NCBI GenBank assembly: GCA_002633005.1
Contig: NMRA01000779.1
Location: 1-44,280, forward strand
From: Phoronis australis
Taxonomy: Eukaryota; Phoronida; Phoronidae
Length of the DNA stretch: 44,280 nt
Direction: 5' to 3'
The position numbers were made by a program, and so were the translations under genes. Below the pieces are notes generated by a model. It searched no databases, was not told the DNA's origin, and was given only the letters and a program-made list of their open reading frames with translations. Numbering within the stretch: position 1 is the stretch's first letter; every line of letters starts with the position of its first letter. This document shows, piece after piece, positions 40,611-44,280 of the stretch.

Positions 40611-41110
40611 CCATTTCGAGGACGTTCAGCGAAACACCTTAAAAGTTAGCGAAAATTCAGTTATGGGTTCTGAAACTAGCGACGCAGATTGGCCCTCCAA
40701 ATGAGACTAGAAATATTACGAATATAAGAATACATACCAGTCATCAGAAACGACATAACTAGTTGTTTATGCATCATTTTGTTAGTAAGATTAACAATAG
40801 TTTCTTTCTTATCAAGATCCCATGGGATAACAACATTGTTATACTAAAAAAGGCTTATTCTGAATAAATATATCTTGCAATACAAAACCGGATAACGTAC
40901 CCAGACATTTAACCTGATGAGCATCTGTTAAAGGAGAATGCCACCCGATTTAATTAGTTTTTTTACCGTCTTAATCGGTCTACATCCACATCGCCTCTTA
41001 TACTGTCGACCTCACCTTGCCGAGAGGTGTCGCGTAACATGTGAGGAAGGTGGGAAACGACGCAGCGAAGTCAGTGGTTCGTCTGCAGAGTGAATGCCGC
41101 TATATTGCGA
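40611..41110. other. Intergenic, nothing recognised
   Basis: No repeat or gene seen apart from the THAP relic starting at the right edge. Confidence 0.4.
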
Positions 41111-41370
41111 TGCATCGTTCCCGCTTGTGTCCGAACAAGAAGCTGCGAAGAAAGCGGGTATATCGTTTTAGCGACTTCCTCGAGAGCCCTAAATGCTTAG
41201 GAAGTGGCTCGCAGTAGTGAAGAATGAAAGATACGCTGTTAATAGAAAGTATGAGGCCGTGAAACACCAACGTGTCTGTGGCCGGCAGTTCGTCGACAGT
41301 GAATTCTCTGACGAATTCCGGCTTACCAAAGAACTATCCATACGTTCCGTTGCCTACAAACAAAAGACTA
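41111..41370 (+). pseudogene. Decayed THAP domain
   Basis: 41111 onward reads CIVPACVRTRS, a THAP-type CxVPxC start. In another frame YRFSDFLESPK follows, and from 41193 MLRKWLAVVKNERY and then HQRVCGRQFVDSEF complete the THAP layout. The frames do not join, and the second zinc pair reads C-x2-Q instead of C-x2-H. Its sequence differs from the Kolobok-like THAP copies, so it is a separate source. Probably a transposon or gene relic. Confidence 0.6.
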
Positions 41371-41873
41371 AAATTCCCCCTGTGTCTTATGAAATGAAGA
41401 CTTTACTTAGTTGTACTTTGCACCTTTTCACTTCTTTGATTACAATCTTACGCTTCCAGATTTTGATTCAATTGAAAGAGTACTTGGCAATAAGCCAATG
41501 ACCCAAGTGAATGCGTGAAGTTTACGATTTCACCTCTAGGTAAAAATGCAAATGGTGGAGTGAAAAGCGAACAACAAATTATCGAGTTAAGAAGGGCTTG
41601 CTTTCCGTGCAGTTTTATTCGCCGTATCGTTTTTACGAATATCTTTATGGGATCGTAATATGAACGTGTGGGGGTCAACATGCGATGTGCAATGGAAGTG
41701 CAATATATATGTCACATAATCTTACACGCTCCCAACGCAAGTACGTTCAACACTGTGTTTGCCATTTTGTGCTCACAGATTTCGACGTGATGACATCTTA
41801 TTAAAATTAGTAGTCGGCGAGCGAATTTATTTTGAAGCACGCAATTTTCGTGCATTCGTATTCGTTGTATCAT

Positions 41874-42264
41874 TTATATAGAATTTGTTATATGCACGAC
41901 ACTTTTCATTGTTCACAGTCTTTATTCCGTTACGTTCATACTTTCGGAACAAAACTCTACTCTCAACTGAACATAGATACAGTAACTGACCTAGAGACAA
42001 AAGACACACGATATTTCGAAACATACTTGTTTCATTCTCAAGTGAAGATAAAATGACGCAGTATTGCCACCACAGTTATTTTATCTTCACTGGAGAATGA
42101 AACAAGTGTGTTTCGAAATATCGTGTGTCTTTTAATTATGTCGCTAGGTCAGTTACTGTATTTACGTTCAGTTGAGAGTAGAGTTTTGTTCCGCAAGTAT
42201 GAACGTAACGGAATAAAGACTGTGAACAATGAAAAGTGTCTTGCATTTAACAAATTCTGTATAA
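41874..42264. repeat. 391-bp long inverted repeat (about 180-bp arms, 23-nt loop)
   Basis: The left arm (41874-42054) is the reverse complement of the right arm (42078-42264) at roughly 93-95% identity, with a short indel near TAATTATGTCGC. The loop is 42055-42077. Each arm has a small open frame starting MFRNIVCLL, mirror images of one another. A transcript through it would fold into a long hairpin. Confidence 0.93.
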
Positions 42265-42800
42265 CCGAAAACTTGCTCCCGAAGTACAGCCAGTTGTATC
42301 ATATAGAAAGATAAAAATGTCTAGGTTACATGCTGCCTTAATTTGCACGCGTGCGGGTCAGTATCAAATGTGATATGTACGACACAATATCTACACTTTC
42401 GACGTACAGACTTTCCAACCCCGTTTAAGATTCACGGTTGGTTTATTGAGAAGCAGTAAATGTGCCAGTAGCAATAAACTTGCACAAGAGCAGGTAAGTA
42501 AGTATATGTAGAACAAAGGCACCCTTTTTCAACGCTGGCACACGCTGACTCAGTTGACATTTTGACTTTGTAGAGTGCCAGGTATCGAGATTGGTCATGT
42601 AGTTGATTGCTTACGTCAGTCAATTCTTGGCTCGAATGGAACTTGATCCGTTCAACGAATTTTTTTCGTGATTTTGTGAAATGAACATTAATTAAAGTCA
42701 AAAGAAATTTCGAGGATGGTAGAAAAAACTTGTTGAATGTACTAGTACAAATAAAATCAACTCAAATTGCCTTGGGATATTTAGGGAATCATAAATGGTT
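42265..42800. other. Intergenic, nothing recognised
   Basis: Between two inverted-repeat elements; no gene or repeat identified. Confidence 0.4.
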
Positions 42801-43177
42801 TTATCCGGTCCCGTAGCGTTGGCCAAAGAGGTCAACGATACGCCGTTAACTTCCGCGCGTAAGTTAATTCTTGTTAGAGACGTTAAGCAATTATTTGCAA
42901 CGTAAAGTAATTATTTGCGGCGTAAAATAACTATTAACTGCTTAAAGTAAATACATCACGCCATAAATAATTAGTTTACGCCGCAAATGATTACTTTACG
43001 CCGTTAACAATACTTTACGCCGCAAATAATTACTTTAAACCCCAAGTAATTTATTTACGCCACAAATAACTACTTTACGCATCTAAATAATTACTTTACG
43101 CCTCTAACAAGAATGAACTTACGCACGTAATTTAACGTCATAACGTTCATCATTTGGCTAACGATAGTCCCGGTTAT
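42801..43177. mobile_element. 377-bp foldback element with internal TTTACGCC repeats
   Basis: The two halves pair along most of their length: CGCGCGTAAGTTAATTCTTG on the left with the reverse complement of CAAGAATGAACTTACGCACG on the right, and outward to CCGGTCCCGTAGCGTTGGCC paired with a diverged right end (GGCTAACGATAGTCCCGG). The interior consists of many units around GCAAATAATTACTTTACGCC in both orientations. No target duplication could be fixed. Confidence 0.85.
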
Positions 43178-43359
43178 ATTTTCCCTCTTTTCAAATCGTC
43201 TAACATTCTGTACTCTCAGATTTTGACCGAATCAAATCATGAAAAACATTGCCTTAATGACAAGAAAGTGCAGTGGGTCATTGAAAAAGCTGATGTGTCG
43301 AGTTTTATTATCTCAGCGAACAGTAGAAACAATCCATGGTTCTTTAATTTGCAGGAAAA

Positions 43360-43438
43360 ATGTTGACCTGGCCCGTCATCGCTGTACAAGTGGTCATCCG
43401 ATTTTGTTTTGCCGGTGGGAACATGGTTTCTCATTACA
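43360..43438 (+). CDS. Lectin exon 1: predicted signal peptide
   Basis: ATG at 43360 opens MLTWPVIAVQVVIRFCFAGG, a typical hydrophobic leader, and runs to donor TACA|GTGAGT after 43438 in phase 1, the phase the next exon requires. An acceptor-like TTTAATTTGCAG ends 6 nt before the ATG, so a 5'UTR exon may precede it. Evidence is splice-phase fit plus hydrophobicity. Confidence 0.6.
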
Positions 43439-43990
43439 GTGAGTAGACAGGACACTCGAGAGATGGCGCGATTATGGGAGCCTGTCCCTTTTTTGAAAAT
43501 TCGTCTTCAAAGACAATGGTCGGTAGATTTCAAGGTGAAAATTAAAGTGTTGGGAAGCAAAAACATTGAACCATATATTCCAACATTTCTGTACTGAGGT
43601 TTTAAAGTAACAACCCGTTGTAAATGCAGCTTTCATTTGTAGAAGTTCTAACTGCCGCTTCAGAACAGTTGCATACACAATGTTCTTCCTTTTCAAACTA
43701 ATACTTATTCTTGCGTCTAGCAAACCTTGCGTTCAACAGATACGCAGAGCAATCGGGCGTTTTCGGCGTCGTGACGCCTGACCCGAAGGTAATCTCGGCA
43801 GAGGCTAAAAAGGCTGTAGATAAATGGCCGGGCTACATAGACCACGTGACTATGGGTTACAACGGGTTGACCTGTTCCTATACGGCCTGGATGGTGCGAC
43901 CTTGGTGGAGAGTGAATATCGGGGGAGGAAAAGGCAGAGAGATGAACATGCGCGTACAATATGTGCAGATAACCAATGTTCATTTTGGAG
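43360..43990 (+). CDS. Secreted fucolectin-like (F5/8 type C / FTP) lectin, first exons only
   Basis: Two exons, 43360-43438 and 43721-43990, join in phase 1. The first encodes a signal peptide; the second the beginning of a fucolectin-type F5/8C domain (NLAFNRYAEQSG ... KKAVDKW ... CSYTAWMVRPWWRVNIGG ... VQYVQITNV), the pattern NxAxxxxAxQSS...AVDG...CSxT...PWWRVDLG...VxxVxIxNR. This family binds fucosylated glycans, often in innate recognition. The usual AVDG reads AVDK here. The second exon ends in phase 1 at donor GGAG|GTACAG, so the rest of the domain lies beyond the window. Module-type 1-1 phase suits an extracellular protein. Confidence 0.8.
43721..43990 (+). CDS. Lectin exon 2: fucolectin/F5-8C domain, N-terminal part
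   Basis: Acceptor TTCTTGCGTCTAG precedes 43721; donor G|GTACAG follows 43990; both ends phase 1. 90 codons. The PWWRVNIG and CSYT motifs identify the family. The carbohydrate-binding C-terminal half is not in the window. Confidence 0.88.
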
Positions 43991-44112
43991 GTACAGTAGG
44001 TATACGCCATACGGCTCACGAGGTTCAAACAAGGCAGGCCTCTGTCATGGCCGCAAGTCGAGTTAGTGCCTGCAGCATATTACGTTCTTTCATGGCGTCA
44101 CAGGAGTGGCAT

Positions 44113-44280
44113 AGGCGGATTTAGGGTGGGGCTCGGGCCCCCCCCCCCCTTGGCTGCCGCAAAAAAAATAAAACAGTGAGAGCGTAGGGAAATGGTGAGT
44201 TTATTAATTAACCCCGATAATTAAAATTATACGGATGAATAAAGATTTAAATGTGTGCAGGTTTAGTGTTTGGGGAGGGG
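44113..44280. mobile_element. Left end of a MITE cut by the window edge
   Basis: CATAGGCGGATTTAGGGTGG at 44111-44130 resembles the CAGTGGCGGATTTAG terminal repeat of the MITE at 31266-31443 and is followed by similar C/G runs. The other end and target duplication lie outside the window. Confidence 0.5.

Overview
The window is animal nuclear DNA: intron-rich, GT-AG spliced, AT-rich, and full of minisatellites and non-autonomous DNA transposons. The genes (a BMP type II receptor, a Rho GTPase with BTB domains, a fucolectin-type secreted lectin) fit an invertebrate metazoan, probably marine. I cannot place it more precisely from sequence alone. All three genes lie on the + strand.

Region 1 (1-26263) holds a BMPR2/Wit-type serine/threonine kinase receptor. 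Nine exons can be built with matching phases from the ligand-binding domain to the stop codon: 2120-2320, 10910-11077, 14302-14530, 19370-19698, 20298-20467, 20668-20815, 21281-21435, 23918-24044 and 24537-26263. They join into one 1083-residue frame. The signal-peptide exon is not found. Introns carry at least seven minisatellites, a USP-protease relic, two THAP-bearing Kolobok-like elements (12638-14074 minus, 21723-23376 plus), a 4.4-kb TA-flanked element (14642-19076) with a 500-bp hAT-like element nested in it, and a tRNA-like sequence. The 5' edge of the fourth exon and its splice acceptor are tandemly duplicated by exactly 60 bp.

Region 2 (26264-31620) is intergenic: the presumed receptor 3'UTR, a 45-bp repeat array, a 149-bp hAT MITE with a perfect 8-bp target duplication, a GC-rich block and a second MITE.

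Region 3 (31627-39353) is a complete RhoBTB gene. A TATA box, initiator and short 5'UTR exon precede nine coding exons that encode 592 residues: a Rac-like GTPase with every key residue kept, a proline-rich linker, two BTB domains and a C-terminal CaaX box. One intron holds a 255-bp MITE with a 5-bp target duplication, another a 17-bp VNTR.

Region 4 (39354-44280) has a CRE-like repeat array, a decayed THAP sequence, a 390-bp near-perfect inverted repeat, a 377-bp foldback element, and the first exons of a secreted fucolectin/F5-8C-type lectin that runs off the window.

Three single-N positions (5168, 25195, 27804) and a 42-N gap (21201-21242) mark assembly seams. Two of the single Ns separate near-identical direct copies, so the 110-residue duplication in the receptor tail is probably an assembly artefact. 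The receptor and RhoBTB work in separate pathways (BMP signalling at the membrane; CUL3 adaptor/GTPase), and nothing in the sequence links them functionally.
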